Counted from the stretch's first letter, positions 17,226-27,352 are shown. The stretch: 64,000 nt of DNA from Paenarthrobacter ureafaciens (GCF_004028095.1 NZ_SBHM01000006.1:248001-312000); one strand, 5' to 3'. Notes: generated from the letters alone by a model not told the origin. Translations and numbers: made by a program.

Positions 17226-20200
17226 TCAGGCCCCTGCCTTGGTTACTGTGACCCGCGGCTCGTCGGCGCCGGACACCAGCACCTCAAGCTCCAGGGTCAG
17301 GGTCTCAGTCTTGACGAGCCCGGCATTGGCCTGCAGCGCCTCAACCACATCCTGCTGCGCCTCCACCGTGGTCTTGATGCGGTCGCTCACGTTCAATCCG
17401 GCGTCCTTGCGCGCCTGCTGGATTGCACGGACCATGTCACGTGCCAGGCCTTCGGCGGCAAGCTCGGGTGTGACCTCGGTGTTGAGCACCACGAAACCGC
17501 CGCTCGGTAGAACGGCAGCCGCGGCAGCTCCGCCGTCGGGCGTTTCAGCCACGACGGTTTCGAGCGTGTACTCCTGGGGCTCCAGCTCGAGTCCACCTGC
17601 CACCACCACGCCGGCGTCGTTGACCGACCAATCGCCCGACTTGGAGCCCTTGATGGCCTGCTGGACGTTCTTGCCCAGGCGCGGACCGGCCGCACGGGCG
17701 TTGACCACCAGCTTCTGCTGGATGCCGAACTCTTCGGGCGAAGCCGCAGCGGTGTCCAGCAAGCGCACGGAGCGAAGGTTGAGTTCATCGGCGACGACGG
17801 CGGCGAAGCCTTCCAGCGCGTCAGCACCGGGTGCCACGACCGTCAGTTCCTGCAGCGGCAAGCGGACGCGCAGGTTCGCTGCCTTACGCAGGCTGGAGCC
17901 GGTGGAGCAGATTTGCTGCACGCGGTCCATGGCCTCCACGAGCTCCGGGTTTGCCGGGAACAGTGCAGCATCAGGCCAGTCGGCCAGGTGCACGGAACGG
18001 CCGCCGGTCAGGCCGCGCCAGATCTCCTCAGTGACGAGCGGGAGCAGCGAGGCTGCCACCCGGCACACCGCTTCCAGAGCCGTGTAGAGGGCATCGAACG
18101 CGTCAACGTTCTCGTCGAAGAAACGCTGGCGGCTGCGCCGGACGTACCAGTTGGTGAGCATGTCCAGGTAGCTGCGCAGCTCATCGCAAGCACCGGAGAT
18201 GTCGTAGGTGTCCAGGCTTTCGGTGACGTTGCGGACGAGGTCGCCGGTATTGGCCAGGAGGTATTGGTCAAGGGTGTCGGAGTATCCGTCGTAACGCAGC
18301 TTGGCATCGTAGCCCGAACCGCCATTGGCAGCGTTCGTGTACAGCGTGAAGAAGCTGTACACATTCCACAGCGGCAGGATGACCTGACGGACGCCGTCGC
18401 GGATGCCCTGCTCGGTGACGATCAGGTTTCCGCCGCGAAGGATGGGGCTGGACATGAGGAACCAACGCATGGCATCGGAGCCGTCGCGGTCCAGGACCTC
18501 GGAAACGTCAGGGTAGTTGCGCAGGCTCTTGGACATCTTCTGCCCGTCCGAGCCCAGCACGATGCCGTGGCTGATGACGTTGCGGAAGGCCGGGCGGTCG
18601 AACAACGCCGTGGACAGGATGTGGAGCATGTAGAACCAGCCACGGGTCTGGCCGATGTACTCCACGATGAAGTCAGCGGGGTTGTGGGTGTTGAACCACT
18701 CCTCGTTCTGGAACGGGTAGTGCACCTGGCCGTAGGGCATGGAGCCGGAATCGAACCACACGTCCAGCACGTCTTCCACACGGCGCATGGTGGACTTGCC
18801 TGTGGGATCGTCCGGGTTGGGGCGGGTCAGTTCATCGATGAACGGCCGGTGCAGGTCCACCTGGCCTTCGTTGTTGACGGGAAGGCGCCCGAAGTCGGCC
18901 TCCAGTTCAGCCAGCGAGCCGTACACGTCCGTGCGGGGGTACTCGGGGTCGTCCGACTGCCACACGGGGATGGGCGAACCCCAGTAACGGTTGCGGCTGA
19001 TGGACCAGTCGCGGGCGTTCTCAAGCCACTTGCCGAACTGGCCGTCCTTGACGTTGCCCGGGATCCAGTTGATGTCCTGGTTCAGTTCGGACATGCGGTC
19101 CTTGAACTTGGTGACTTCCACGTACCAGGAAGATACGGCGCGGTAGATCAGCGGGTTCCGGCAGCGCCAGCAGTGCGGGTAGCTGTGCTCGTAGCTGGCT
19201 TGGCGGACCAGGCGGCCATCGGCGCGCAGGACCTGGGTGATGGGCTTGTTGGCATCGAAGACCTGCAGGCCAACGATGCCCGCGAGCTCACCGTGGGCGA
19301 ACAAAGGCAGGAACTTGGCGCCCTCGTCAACGGAGAGGACAACCGGGATGCCGGCCTCTTCACACACCTTCTGGTCATCCTCGCCGTAGGCCGGAGCCTG
19401 GTGGACGATGCCTGTACCGTCCGTCGTGGTGACGTACTCAGCCACCAGGATGCGCCAGGCATTCTGCGTACCGTACTTTTCGGCGTCGGCGAAGTCGTTC
19501 CACAACGGCTCGTACTCGAGGCCCGCCAACTGGGAGCCTGTGTACGTAGCGGTGACGGCGGCAGCCGCGGCAGCAGCGTCGTCGTACCCCAAATCCTTGG
19601 CGTAGGACGCCACAAGGTCAGCTGCCAGCAGGAAGCTACCCGTGACCGGCGCTTCGGCAGCAGCGGCCTTGATGCCGTTCGGGCCGGCAGGCAGGACTGC
19701 GTAGGAGATGTCGGGTCCGACGGCGAGCGCCAGGTTGGTGGGAAGCGTCCAGGGCGTGGTCGTCCAGGCGAGCGCCTGGACACCTGCGAGCGCCTGCGAG
19801 ACCTCGGACTCCCCCGCCTTGATGGGGAACGTGACCGTGACGGTCTGGTCCTGGCGGTTCTTGTAGACGTCGTCGTCCATGCGCAGCTCATGGTTGGAGA
19901 GCGGGGTTTCGTCTTTCCAGCAGTACGGGAGGACGCGATAGCCGTTGTAGGTCAGGCCTTTTTCGTGGAGTTGCTTGAAGGCCCAGAGCACGGACTCCAT
20001 GTATTCGACGTTCAGCGTCTTGTAATCGTTGTCGAAGTCCACCCAGCGGGCCTGGCGGGTGACGTAGGCCTTCCATTCGTTGGCGTACTTCATCACGGAT
20101 GCCCGGCAGGCGTCGTTGAATTTGTCGATGCCCATGGCTTCGATCTGGGTCTTGTCCGTCATGCCCAGTTGCTTCATGGCTTCGAGCTCGGCGGGGAGTC

Positions 20201-20525
20201 CGTGGGTGTCCCAGCCGAAGCGGCGTTCGACGCGCTTTCCGCGCTGGGTCTGGTAGCGGCCTACGAGGTCCTTGGCGTAGCCGGTGAGGAGGTGGCCGTA
20301 GTGGGGCAGGCCGTTGGCGAAGGGCGGGCCGTCGTAGAAGACGAACTCGTTGCTGCCGGCTGTCCCCCCGGGAAGGTCGGCTTCGCGTTGGTCGATGCTT
20401 GCCTGGAAGGTGCCGTCCTGGTCCCAGTATTTGAGGATGCGCTCTTCGATTTCCGGAAATTTCACGGAGGCGGACACGCCGTGCGTGCCGGAAGGCGATG
20501 CTGAGGCCTTGGGGTAGTGGGTCAT
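17226..20525 (-). CDS. ileS: Isoleucyl-tRNA synthetase
   Basis: This class I synthetase charges tRNA-Ile. The 1,099-aa protein has the HIGH motif as PHYGH at residues 74-78, KMSKS ([12 protein letters not shown]) near residue 665, and the CP1 editing domain between them with [14 protein letters not shown]. The tRNA-binding C-terminal domain of the longer eukaryote-like/actinobacterial type follows ([22 protein letters not shown] onward). The start ATG lies 6 nt after AGGA, which is part of the T-box sequestrator. Confidence 0.97.
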   Translation of the reverse strand: MTHYPKASASPSGTHGVSASVKFPEIEERILKYWDQDGTFQASIDQREADLPGGTAGSNEFVFYDGPPFANGLPHYGHLLTGYAKDLVGRYQTQRGKRVERRFGWDTHGLPAELEAMKQLGMTDKTQIEAMGIDKFNDACRASVMKYANEWKAYVTRQARWVDFDNDYKTLNVEYMESVLWAFKQLHEKGLTYNGYRVLPYCWKDETPLSNHELRMDDDVYKNRQDQTVTVTFPIKAGESEVSQALAGVQALAWTTTPWTLPTNLALAVGPDISYAVLPAGPNGIKAAAAEAPVTGSFLLAADLVASYAKDLGYDDAAAAAAAVTATYTGSQLAGLEYEPLWNDFADAEKYGTQNAWRILVAEYVTTTDGTGIVHQAPAYGEDDQKVCEEAGIPVVLSVDEGAKFLPLFAHGELAGIVGLQVFDANKPITQVLRADGRLVRQASYEHSYPHCWRCRNPLIYRAVSSWYVEVTKFKDRMSELNQDINWIPGNVKDGQFGKWLENARDWSISRNRYWGSPIPVWQSDDPEYPRTDVYGSLAELEADFGRLPVNNEGQVDLHRPFIDELTRPNPDDPTGKSTMRRVEDVLDVWFDSGSMPYGQVHYPFQNEEWFNTHNPADFIVEYIGQTRGWFYMLHILSTALFDRPAFRNVISHGIVLGSDGQKMSKSLRNYPDVSEVLDRDGSDAMRWFLMSSPILRGGNLIVTEQGIRDGVRQVILPLWNVYSFFTLYTNAANGGSGYDAKLRYDGYSDTLDQYLLANTGDLVRNVTESLDTYDISGACDELRSYLDMLTNWYVRRSRQRFFDENVDAFDALYTALEAVCRVAASLLPLVTEEIWRGLTGGRSVHLADWPDAALFPANPELVEAMDRVQQICSTGSSLRKAANLRVRLPLQELTVVAPGADALEGFAAVVADELNLRSVRLLDTAAASPEEFGIQQKLVVNARAAGPRLGKNVQQAIKGSKSGDWSVNDAGVVVAGGLELEPQEYTLETVVAETPDGGAAAAAVLPSGGFVVLNTEVTPELAAEGLARDMVRAIQQARKDAGLNVSDRIKTTVEAQQDVVEALQANAGLVKTETLTLELEVLVSGADEPRVTVTKAGA

Positions 20526-20770
20526 CTCATATCCTGGTGATAGCTGGTTGACTGTCAGGATGCGAGGACGGCTCCCATGCTGTTTTTTCGACAGCTCAGG
20601 TACCGCGGTACCACCTCACTTACCGGAAATGATTTCCCGGCCGCTCATTACTGCTGTGACGGGCTTACCCGTCCGGTTCTACTGGGCACTGTTGGCTGTG
20701 GGGCTTGCAGTGCCGTTCTTCCGGAAGCTCACCGGTGATGGCCGGGTCAAAGCTGCTTCCATCAGTCTAG
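20526..20770 (-). promoter_or_regulatory. T-box leader of ileS, translational type
   Basis: On the minus strand the T-box motif GAGGTGGTACCGCGG lies at 20602-20617. Upstream, GGCCATCACCGGTGAGC carries a candidate Ile specifier ATC at 20737-20739. Near the gene, ATCCTG (20556-20561) is complementary to CAGGAT (20531-20536), which contains the ileS Shine-Dalgarno site. GTGAGG of the T-box can pair instead with CCTCGC just before the sequestrator. There is no U-run terminator, so uncharged tRNA-Ile probably frees the ribosome site. The compact upstream part agrees with actinobacterial T-boxes with short stem I. Confidence 0.88.
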
Positions 20771-20841
20771 CGGCAGCGAAGCCCCATGCTCCACTTGAAG
20801 GTTCATCCCTTGGGAGGACCGTGTTTGCCGGAGCCGCTGCA

Positions 20842-20847
20842 TAGACT
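20842..20847 (+). promoter_or_regulatory. -10 box of a leaderless gene (phosphodiesterase-like)
   Basis: TAGACT ends 7 nt before the ATG at 20855, and there is no Shine-Dalgarno site, so transcription should begin at or next to the start codon. Confidence 0.6.
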
Positions 20848-20854
20848 CGACCGC

Positions 20855-21880
20855 ATGACTGAAGCTGCTGCCCTGCCGGTTGTCCGTTCCCGGCGGCCGG
20901 GGGCGCCGCGTGTTTGGACGGTATTGGCGCTGCTGTTGGTGTTGCCAGTGGTGGTTCTGTCGGTTTTCCGTGCTGTCCCGGCAGAGTGGCCGTTACTGGT
21001 TGTTCAGTTGGTGGCGTTCACGCCGTGGCTTGTGGTGCCGGCGGGGCTGGCGCTGATGCTTGCTGTGGCCGGCCGGCGGGCTTGGGCGGTGCTCACGACG
21101 GCGGTTGTGCTGGCGGTTCAATTGTTCTGGCTGTTTCCGTTGGACTACGGCCGTCCGGAAGCCATTCCGGAGGGACGGCAGGCGGTTCCGGTGACGGTCA
21201 TGACGCTCAACTCGGAGTTCGGCCAGGCTGATGCGGATGAGGTGGTTCGCCTGGTCCGGGAGAAATCCGTCCAGGTGCTGGCAGTGCAGGAGTTCTCGCA
21301 AGCCTTGCAGGACCGGCTTGAGCAGGCCGGGCTGCCCAGGGCTTTGCCGCACTTGGTCAGCGATCCAACCGACGACGCCGCTGGGAACGCCGTGTACTCG
21401 GTGTTTCCCCTTGAGTACGCCGGCCGCTTGCCGGACTCACCCTTCCACATGCCAGTGGTGAGGGTAGACGCGCGCCTGGACGGACTCAGGGCAGCTTTCA
21501 CCCTCACGAGTGTCCATACCCTGCCGCCTGTGGACGAGCGGCTGGCACAGTGGCGAAGCGACCTCGAGGCGGCCGCCCGGCAAGCCGGAGCTGCGGGCCG
21601 GCAGGTTTTCATGGGTGACTTCAACGCCACGTACGATCACCGGGAATTCCGCGACTTCCTGGCTTCCGGACGTGACGGGTCAACCTTGGTGGATGCGGGT
21701 GTGGCGTCGTGGGGTCGTCTTTCCCCCACGTGGCCCATGGAAGGCCCGGCCCTGCCCGGCATCGTCCTGGACCACGTGGTCACTACTCCACAGATCAGCA
21801 GCACCGGCTACGCAGTGCACAGGGTTGCGGGGACGGATCACGCTGCCATTGTGGCTACGCTGCAGGTCCCTGCCGGGTAG
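20855..21880 (+). CDS. Endonuclease/exonuclease/phosphatase family membrane protein
   Basis: The protein has 341 residues from ATG 20855. Three hydrophobic helices (~22-42, 48-70, 75-95) precede an outward or soluble EEP domain. Catalytic residues of the fold are visible: MTLNSEF, VLAVQEFS, MGDFNATYDH and a final GTDHAAIVATL. Substrate is unknown; actinobacterial relatives are annotated only as EEP family. The frame is open 23 codons upstream, but the internal ATG has a well-placed -10 box. It is convergent with the SDR gene. Confidence 0.85.
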   Translation: MTEAAALPVVRSRRPGAPRVWTVLALLLVLPVVVLSVFRAVPAEWPLLVVQLVAFTPWLVVPAGLALMLAVAGRRAWAVLTTAVVLAVQLFWLFPLDYGRPEAIPEGRQAVPVTVMTLNSEFGQADADEVVRLVREKSVQVLAVQEFSQALQDRLEQAGLPRALPHLVSDPTDDAAGNAVYSVFPLEYAGRLPDSPFHMPVVRVDARLDGLRAAFTLTSVHTLPPVDERLAQWRSDLEAAARQAGAAGRQVFMGDFNATYDHREFRDFLASGRDGSTLVDAGVASWGRLSPTWPMEGPALPGIVLDHVVTTPQISSTGYAVHRVAGTDHAAIVATLQVPAG

Positions 21881-21895
21881 CGCAGCCCGGCTCAG

Positions 21896-22663
21896 CTAGT
21901 TCTCTTTGCGGATGAGCTTGTGGTTGGCGGCCTGGGCCACCGGGCGGACGGTGATGTGGTCAAGGTTGATGTGGTGGGGCAGGGATACCGCGTACTTCAC
22001 GACGTCCGCTACGTCCGCCGCCGTCAACGGCTTCTCCACTCCGGCGTAGACCTTGGCCGCCGCGTCCTTGTCCCCCAGGCGGTTCAAGGCGAATTCCTCG
22101 GTCTGGACCAGGCCGGGCGCTACCTCGATGACCCGGACGTTGTTCGCCACTTCTTCAAGCCGCAAAGCATTGGTCATGGCGTGTTGGGCGAACTTGGCTG
22201 CGTTGTAGCCGGCGCCGCCTTCGTAGGCCGAAAGCCCCGCGGTGGACGTCAGGTTGAGGACAGTGCCCTCGCCCGTGGCCCGGAGCATGGGCAGGAAGGC
22301 CCTGGTGATCTTCATGGTTCCCAGCACGTTGACCTGGTACATCCATTCCCAGTCCTCTGTGCTGGCGTTGGCAATGGTGTCGGCCCCGCGGGCGCCCCCG
22401 GCGATGTTGATGAGCGTGCCTGCTCCCCCGGTGTCAGCCACGGCCGCAAGGAGGGCCGCGACGTCGTCGTCACTGGTGACATCGGCAGCGAACGGCACTG
22501 CCCCTGTTTCGGCGGCCAGCGCCTCGAGGCGTTGGGCGCGGCGGGCCACGGCGAAGACCTTCCAGCCATCGGCGGCGAGGGTCCGCACCGTGGCCTCCCC
22601 GATGCCCGTGCTGGCGCCCGTTACTACTGCGGTTTTGTTCTGCGTCTGTGCTGCCGAAGTCAT
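21896..22663 (-). CDS. Short-chain dehydrogenase/reductase
   Basis: This classical SDR of 255 aa resembles the YdfG/serine 3-dehydrogenase-like group. The dinucleotide-binding motif VTGASTGIGEATVRTLAADG is at ~15-34, INIAGGARG stands in place of the usual NNAG, and the catalytic Ser-Tyr-Lys is in LTSTAGLSAYEGGAGYNAAK. Tyr is followed by Asn-Ala-Ala-Lys, so YxxxK is intact. Substrate cannot be told from sequence. The start is leaderless, with TAGGGT 6 nt upstream. Confidence 0.9.
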   Translation of the reverse strand: MTSAAQTQNKTAVVTGASTGIGEATVRTLAADGWKVFAVARRAQRLEALAAETGAVPFAADVTSDDDVAALLAAVADTGGAGTLINIAGGARGADTIANASTEDWEWMYQVNVLGTMKITRAFLPMLRATGEGTVLNLTSTAGLSAYEGGAGYNAAKFAQHAMTNALRLEEVANNVRVIEVAPGLVQTEEFALNRLGDKDAAAKVYAGVEKPLTAADVADVVKYAVSLPHHINLDHITVRPVAQAANHKLIRKEN

Positions 22664-22669
22664 GGGACC

Positions 22670-22675
22670 ACCCTA
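22670..22675 (-). promoter_or_regulatory. -10 box of a leaderless gene (SDR)
   Basis: On the minus strand TAGGGT ends 6 nt before the ATG at 22663. Confidence 0.55.
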
Positions 22676-22736
22676 CAGAGCGATCCCGCCGCAGCCGAAG
22701 GCAAACTGTAACGGCGGACCATGAAACAATTGAGCC

Positions 22737-25358
22737 ATGGCTGAATCAACGCAGGGTACAGACACGCCCGCCACCGCCCCGATCAACGTTCCCGACAAGC
22801 CGGCCCTTGAAGGCCTGGAGGCTGCCTTGACGCAGCGCTGGCTCGCGGAAGGAACCTACAAGTTCAACCCGGACACCACCCGGGAGCAGGTCTACTCGAT
22901 CGACACTCCCCCGCCCACCGCATCCGGCTCGCTGCACGTGGGACACATGTTCTCCTTCACCCAGACGGACGTCCAGGCCCGCTACATGCGCATGACGGGC
23001 AAGAACGTCTTCTACCCCATGGGCTGGGATGACAACGGCCTGCCTACGGAGCGCCGCGTCCAGAACTACTACGGTGTGCGTTGCGATCCCGCCATCCCCT
23101 ACAACGCCGATTACCGGCCACCTGCCCAGCCGGCCAAGAACCAGCGCGATTTCGACGTCGTTTCCCGCCAGAACTTCATCGAACTGTGCGAGGAACTCGC
23201 CGTCGAGGACGAGAAAGTCTTCGAGAACCTTTTCCAGACCCTTGGCCTGTCCGTTGACTGGAACCTGACCTACCGGACCATCGACGACACCTCCCGCGCC
23301 GTATCCCAGCGTGCCTTCCTCGCGAACCTCGCCGCCGGTGACGCCTACATGGCAGAAGCCCCTACGCTGTGGGATGTCACCTTCCGCACGGCTGTGGCCC
23401 AGGCCGAGCTCGAGGACCGGGAAGTCCCGGGCGCCTATTACCGTTACCCCTTCTTCACCGAGGACGGGGAAAAGATCTTCATCGAGACCACCCGTCCCGA
23501 ACTCCTGGCCGCCTGCGCCGCGTTGGTGGCGAACCCCGACGACGAGCGCTACCAGCCCTACTTCGGCAAGACGGTCACGTCTCCGCTGTTCGACGTCGAG
23601 CTCGAAGTCAAGGCCCACCCCCTCGCCAAGGCTGACAAGGGCTCGGGCATCGCCATGGTCTGCACCTTCGGCGACCTCACCGATGTCACGTGGTGGCGCG
23701 AGCTGCAGCTGCCCACCCGGGCCATCATGGGCCGCGATGGCCGCATCATTGCCGAAACCCCCGAGTGGATCACCACCGAGGCAGGCAAGGAAGCCTACGC
23801 CGCCATTGCCGGCAAGACGGCGTTCTCCGCGAAGGAAGCCGTCGTGGAACTCCTGAAGGCCGCGGACCTCCTGGACGGCGAGCCCAAGAAGATCACCCAC
23901 CCCGTGAACTTCTTCGAAAAGGGCGACAAACCCCTTGAGGTCGTCACCTCACGCCAGTGGTACATCCGCAACGGCGGCCGCGACGAGGACCGCCGCGAAC
24001 GCCTGATCGCCCGCGGCCAGGAAATCAACTTCCACCCGTCCTTCATGCGTTCCCGGTACGAGAACTGGATTGCCGGCTTGAACGGCGACTGGCTGGTCTC
24101 GCGCCAGCGGTTCTTCGGCGTGCCCATCCCTGTGTGGTACCCGCTGGATGCCCAGGGCAACCCGGACTATGACAACCCGGTCCTGCCCTCCGACGACATC
24201 CTTCCCGTGGATCCTGCCGCCGACGCCGCCCCGGGTTACGACGAGTCGCAGCGCGACCAGCCGGGCGGCTTCACCGGTGACGCGGACGTCCTGGATACTT
24301 GGGCCACTTCTTCGCTCACCCCGCAGATCGTTGGCGGCTGGAGCCGGGACGAGGACCTTTTCTCCAAGGTCTACCCGTTCGACCTCCGCCCCCAGGGCCA
24401 CGACATCATCCGCACCTGGCTCTTCTCCTCCGCTGTCCGGGCCGATGCCCTGCAGAAGAGCGCACCGTGGAAGCACGCCGCCATTTCCGGATGGATCCTC
24501 GACCCGGACCGGAAGAAGATGTCCAAGTCCAAGGGCAACGTGGTGGTACCCACCGATGTGCTCAACGAATACGGCTCCGATGCCGTGCGCTACTGGGCCG
24601 CTTCCGCAAAGCTCGGCGCGGACACCGCCTACGAGATCGCCCAGATGAAGATCGGGCGCCGCCTGGCCATCAAGCTGCTCAACGCCTCCAAATTCGTCCT
24701 CAATTTGGGAGCGACCGAGAACTCCGTGGTCTCCTCCGATCTCTCGGTCCTGACCAACCCCTTGGACCGGGCGCTCCTGGCGCAGCTCGCCGACGTGGTG
24801 GCCCAGTCCACCAAGGCGTTCGACAACTACGACTACGCCCGCGCCCTCCAGATCACCGAATCGTTCTTCTGGCAGTTCACGGACGACTACGTCGAGCTCA
24901 TCAAGGACCGCGCGTACGGAGCGGCCGGCGACGCAGAGCAGGCCTCCGTTTTGGCGGCCCTGGCAACCACGCTCGATTCCCTCCTGCGCCTCTTCGCCCC
25001 CTTCCTGCCCTTCGCCACCGAAGAGGTGTGGAGCTGGTGGCGGACCGGTTCGGTTCACCGCGCAGCCTGGCCGGCAGCCTTGGAAATCGCCGACGGCGAC
25101 ACCACCATGCTGGGCACGGTCGGCTTGGCGCTCAGCGGCATCCGCAAGGCCAAGTCCGAGGCCAAGGTCAAGCAGCGCACCGAGGTGCTTTCAGCCTCGA
25201 TCACGGCCAACGAGATGCTTATTGCACAGCTGAAGGCCGGTTTGGGCGACCTGAAGGCCGCCGCCAACGCCCAGGAGATCAGCCTCCAGTCGGGTGAAGG
25301 CGACCTGGCTGTCAGCGACGTTGTCCTGGCCCAGCCGGAAGAAGCGCCGGCCACGTAA
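22737..25358 (+). CDS. valS: Valyl-tRNA synthetase
   Basis: This class I synthetase charges tRNA-Val. The 873-aa protein has HIGH as HVGH (residues 67-70, in PPPTASGSLHVGHMFS), KMSKS (RKKMSKSKGNV) near residue 594 and an editing domain (FIETTRPELLAACAALVANP). The C-terminal coiled coil typical of ValS is short (LSGIRKAKSEAKVKQRTEVL to the end). A 7-codon frame (22721-22744) ends across the valS start. No Shine-Dalgarno site is obvious before ATG 22737. Confidence 0.96.
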   Translation: MAESTQGTDTPATAPINVPDKPALEGLEAALTQRWLAEGTYKFNPDTTREQVYSIDTPPPTASGSLHVGHMFSFTQTDVQARYMRMTGKNVFYPMGWDDNGLPTERRVQNYYGVRCDPAIPYNADYRPPAQPAKNQRDFDVVSRQNFIELCEELAVEDEKVFENLFQTLGLSVDWNLTYRTIDDTSRAVSQRAFLANLAAGDAYMAEAPTLWDVTFRTAVAQAELEDREVPGAYYRYPFFTEDGEKIFIETTRPELLAACAALVANPDDERYQPYFGKTVTSPLFDVELEVKAHPLAKADKGSGIAMVCTFGDLTDVTWWRELQLPTRAIMGRDGRIIAETPEWITTEAGKEAYAAIAGKTAFSAKEAVVELLKAADLLDGEPKKITHPVNFFEKGDKPLEVVTSRQWYIRNGGRDEDRRERLIARGQEINFHPSFMRSRYENWIAGLNGDWLVSRQRFFGVPIPVWYPLDAQGNPDYDNPVLPSDDILPVDPAADAAPGYDESQRDQPGGFTGDADVLDTWATSSLTPQIVGGWSRDEDLFSKVYPFDLRPQGHDIIRTWLFSSAVRADALQKSAPWKHAAISGWILDPDRKKMSKSKGNVVVPTDVLNEYGSDAVRYWAASAKLGADTAYEIAQMKIGRRLAIKLLNASKFVLNLGATENSVVSSDLSVLTNPLDRALLAQLADVVAQSTKAFDNYDYARALQITESFFWQFTDDYVELIKDRAYGAAGDAEQASVLAALATTLDSLLRLFAPFLPFATEEVWSWWRTGSVHRAAWPAALEIADGDTTMLGTVGLALSGIRKAKSEAKVKQRTEVLSASITANEMLIAQLKAGLGDLKAAANAQEISLQSGEGDLAVSDVVLAQPEEAPAT

Positions 25359-25410
25359 ACAGGCAGCGGCGTCGTAGCCGGTTGCAGCCCAGCAGTTTTC
25401 GGGCAAAGGG

Positions 25411-25453
25411 GAAGCCCCATCAGCGTTTTGCCGTTGGTGGGGCTTCGACTTTT
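25411..25453 (+). terminator. valS terminator
   Basis: GAAGCCCCA and TGGGGCTTC form the stem, followed by GACTTTT. It begins 53 nt after the valS stop. Confidence 0.75.
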
Positions 25454-25627
25454 CGGCTGTCCGGTGACGGCTTGACAGTCTGGCGGAATCCTTGGAATTT
25501 CAGGTCGTCCTACCACGTCACTGGTAGCTTGTTTCCAACTTTGCCAAAGGCTGCGTTGGTCGCAATCACTGAATCTTCGGTTTCCGTGTCCAGCTTCTTT
25601 CGAAGTTGGTAAGAACTATTGTTGTCC

Positions 25628-25682
25628 CGCGTTTGGGCTTGCGCAAGGCCTTCGCGGGAACTACAGGATTGTAGTTTCCGGG
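25628..25682. repeat. Two adjacent hairpins upstream of the Fpg/Nei gene
   Basis: CCCGCG...CGCGGG encloses the self-complementary CTTGCGCAAG (25628-25660). Next to it GGAACTACA pairs with TGTAGTTTCC (25658-25681). They end ~58 nt before the glycosylase start. Confidence 0.45.
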
Positions 25683-25739
25683 ATCGTTCCAGACTCGCTG
25701 CCGGGATCATTTCCACAGTGTTTGTGGCAGAGTTATGCC

Positions 25740-26615
25740 ATGCCGGAACTGCCCGAAGTGCACGGCCTGTGCACCTACCTGGACACCCAACTTCGCGGAG
25801 CCGAACTGACGGGCGTGCGCATCAACTCCATTGCCGCGCTCAAGACTGCGGATCCTCCGTATTACGCCCTTGAGGGCCGCACGATCGAAGGCGTCCAACG
25901 GTTCGGCAAATTCGTGTGCCTCGACGCCGGCGGCATGTTCTTCGTGTTTCATTTGGCCAAGGCCGGATGGGTCCGCTACACCGAGCACCCGTCATCTGCA
26001 GCCCTGCGCATGGGCAAGAGCAACATCGCTGCGCGCTTGCTGTTCCACCGGCCAGCAGATGACACCCACATCGGGTTGGACCTGACGGAGGCCGGAACCA
26101 AGAAGAGCCTCGCAATATACGTGGTCCGTGATCCGCAGGACGTTCCAGGCATCGCCAGCCTGGGGCCGGAACCGCTCAGCCCGGATTTCGACGTCGACGC
26201 CCTGGCGGCGATCGTCCGGTCCAGTTCCCAGCAAATCAAGGGCCTGCTGCGCAGCCAAAGTGTCATTGCGGGAATAGGCAATGCTTACAGCGACGAGATC
26301 CTGCACGCCGCGAAGATCTCACCTTTCGCCATCGCCAAGTCCTTGGACGAGGAGCACATTTCCAGGCTCTACGACGCCATGCAGGAGGTCCTGGTGAGTG
26401 CGGTGACCGCTGCCTCCGGCAAGCCGTCGAGCGAATTGAAGGACACCAAGCGAAGCAACTTCCGGGTTCATGCCAGGACCGGCCAGCCCTGCCCCGTGTG
26501 CGGGGACGCAGTAAGGGAGGTGTCCTTCGCGGACACCTCCCTGCAGTATTGCGCTACCTGCCAGACCAACGGCAAGATCCTTGCCGACAGGAGGACCTCA
26601 CGGTTCCTGAAGTAG
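25740..26615 (+). CDS. Fpg/Nei family DNA glycosylase
   Basis: This bifunctional DNA glycosylase/AP lyase for oxidised bases has 291 aa from ATG 25740. The N-terminus MPELPEVHG supplies Pro2 and Glu3 for catalysis. The helix-two-turn-helix region is QIKGLLRSQSVIAGIGNAYSDEILHAA, and the zinc finger is CPVC (~251-254) plus CATC (~272-275), followed by NGKILADRRTSRF with the conserved Arg. Residues differ from classical MutM, so substrate (8-oxoG or oxidised pyrimidine) is uncertain. The nearest similar gene is nei2 at 32168. Confidence 0.92.
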   Translation: MPELPEVHGLCTYLDTQLRGAELTGVRINSIAALKTADPPYYALEGRTIEGVQRFGKFVCLDAGGMFFVFHLAKAGWVRYTEHPSSAALRMGKSNIAARLLFHRPADDTHIGLDLTEAGTKKSLAIYVVRDPQDVPGIASLGPEPLSPDFDVDALAAIVRSSSQQIKGLLRSQSVIAGIGNAYSDEILHAAKISPFAIAKSLDEEHISRLYDAMQEVLVSAVTAASGKPSSELKDTKRSNFRVHARTGQPCPVCGDAVREVSFADTSLQYCATCQTNGKILADRRTSRFLK

Positions 26616-26640
26616 CCGGGGGTGGCTGGTCAACCGTGAG

Positions 26641-27270
26641 CTAGTTGAATTCAGGACTTTCAGTGCGGCTCCGCTTGAGCTCGAAGAAATGTGGGAAACC
26701 AGCCAAGGCCACCGTGGCGTCCCAGAGCTTGCCCGCATCTTCGCCGCGGGGAATCCGGGTCAGTACCGGGCCGAAGAATGCCGTCCCATTGAAGGCAACC
26801 ACAGGCGTTCCCACGTCCTGGCCCACCAGTGATATCCCGGCCTCGTGGCTGGCCCGCAGTTGGGCATCGTATTCGTCGGAATCGGCAAAGCGGGCCAGTT
26901 CCGCCGGTAGGCCCACTTCTGCCAGGGCTTTACGGATCACGGACGGGCGGTCCTTGTTGCCCTCATGGTGGATTTCTTCGCCCATGGCGTCGTAGAGGGG
27001 CTTGACGTATTCACTGCCATGGAGTTCCTGCGCAGCGATGATCACCCGCACAGGACCCCAGCTCTGATCCATCAGCGCCCGGTAGTCTTCCGGCAGATCG
27101 CGGCCTTCGTTCAGCACGGAGAGGCTCATGACGTGCCATTCGGTCTCGATGCCGCGGACCTGTTCAACCTCGCCGATCCAGCGGGAGGTGATCCAAGCGA
27201 AAGGGCATGCGGGGTCGAACCAGAAGTCGGCTTTGTTGACTGCTTGATCTGTCGATGTCTTTTCAGGCAC
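26641..27270 (-). CDS. DsbA-like protein, mycothiol-dependent nitroreductase (Rv2466c) family
   Basis: This 209-aa thioredoxin-fold protein without signal peptide acts in the cytoplasm. The N-terminal FWFDPACPFAWITSRW has a CPFA active site, so only the first cysteine of the usual CxxC is present. The cis-proline strand is GTPVVAFNG. Rv2466c relatives in actinobacteria use mycothiol to reduce nitro compounds and respond to oxidative stress. The family assignment is from motif and length. It lies ~80 nt downstream of clpX, in the same direction. Confidence 0.8.
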   Translation of the reverse strand: MPEKTSTDQAVNKADFWFDPACPFAWITSRWIGEVEQVRGIETEWHVMSLSVLNEGRDLPEDYRALMDQSWGPVRVIIAAQELHGSEYVKPLYDAMGEEIHHEGNKDRPSVIRKALAEVGLPAELARFADSDEYDAQLRASHEAGISLVGQDVGTPVVAFNGTAFFGPVLTRIPRGEDAGKLWDATVALAGFPHFFELKRSRTESPEFN

Positions 27271-27352
27271 AGGAAACTCCTCGGAAGGGTGAAAACGGCA
27301 CGCGGAAACGTGAGATGCGGAGGATCAACCTCCTGTGGGCTGCAACCGGCGC

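Larger units (their letters stand above)
25359..25739. other. Intergenic region between valS and the Fpg/Nei gene
   Basis: About 380 bp, visibly lower in GC than its surroundings. It contains the valS terminator (25411-25453), TTGACA at 25473-25478 and two adjacent hairpins (25628-25682). I see no convincing gene. Confidence 0.5.

Noticed and set aside
17913..20504. Plus-strand frame of 863 codons opposite ileS
   Set aside because: Complete antisense to a gene with HIGH and KMSKS motifs; long antisense frames are expected at this GC content.
22746..25058. Two long minus-strand frames opposite valS
   Set aside because: Antisense shadows of valS, with no family features.
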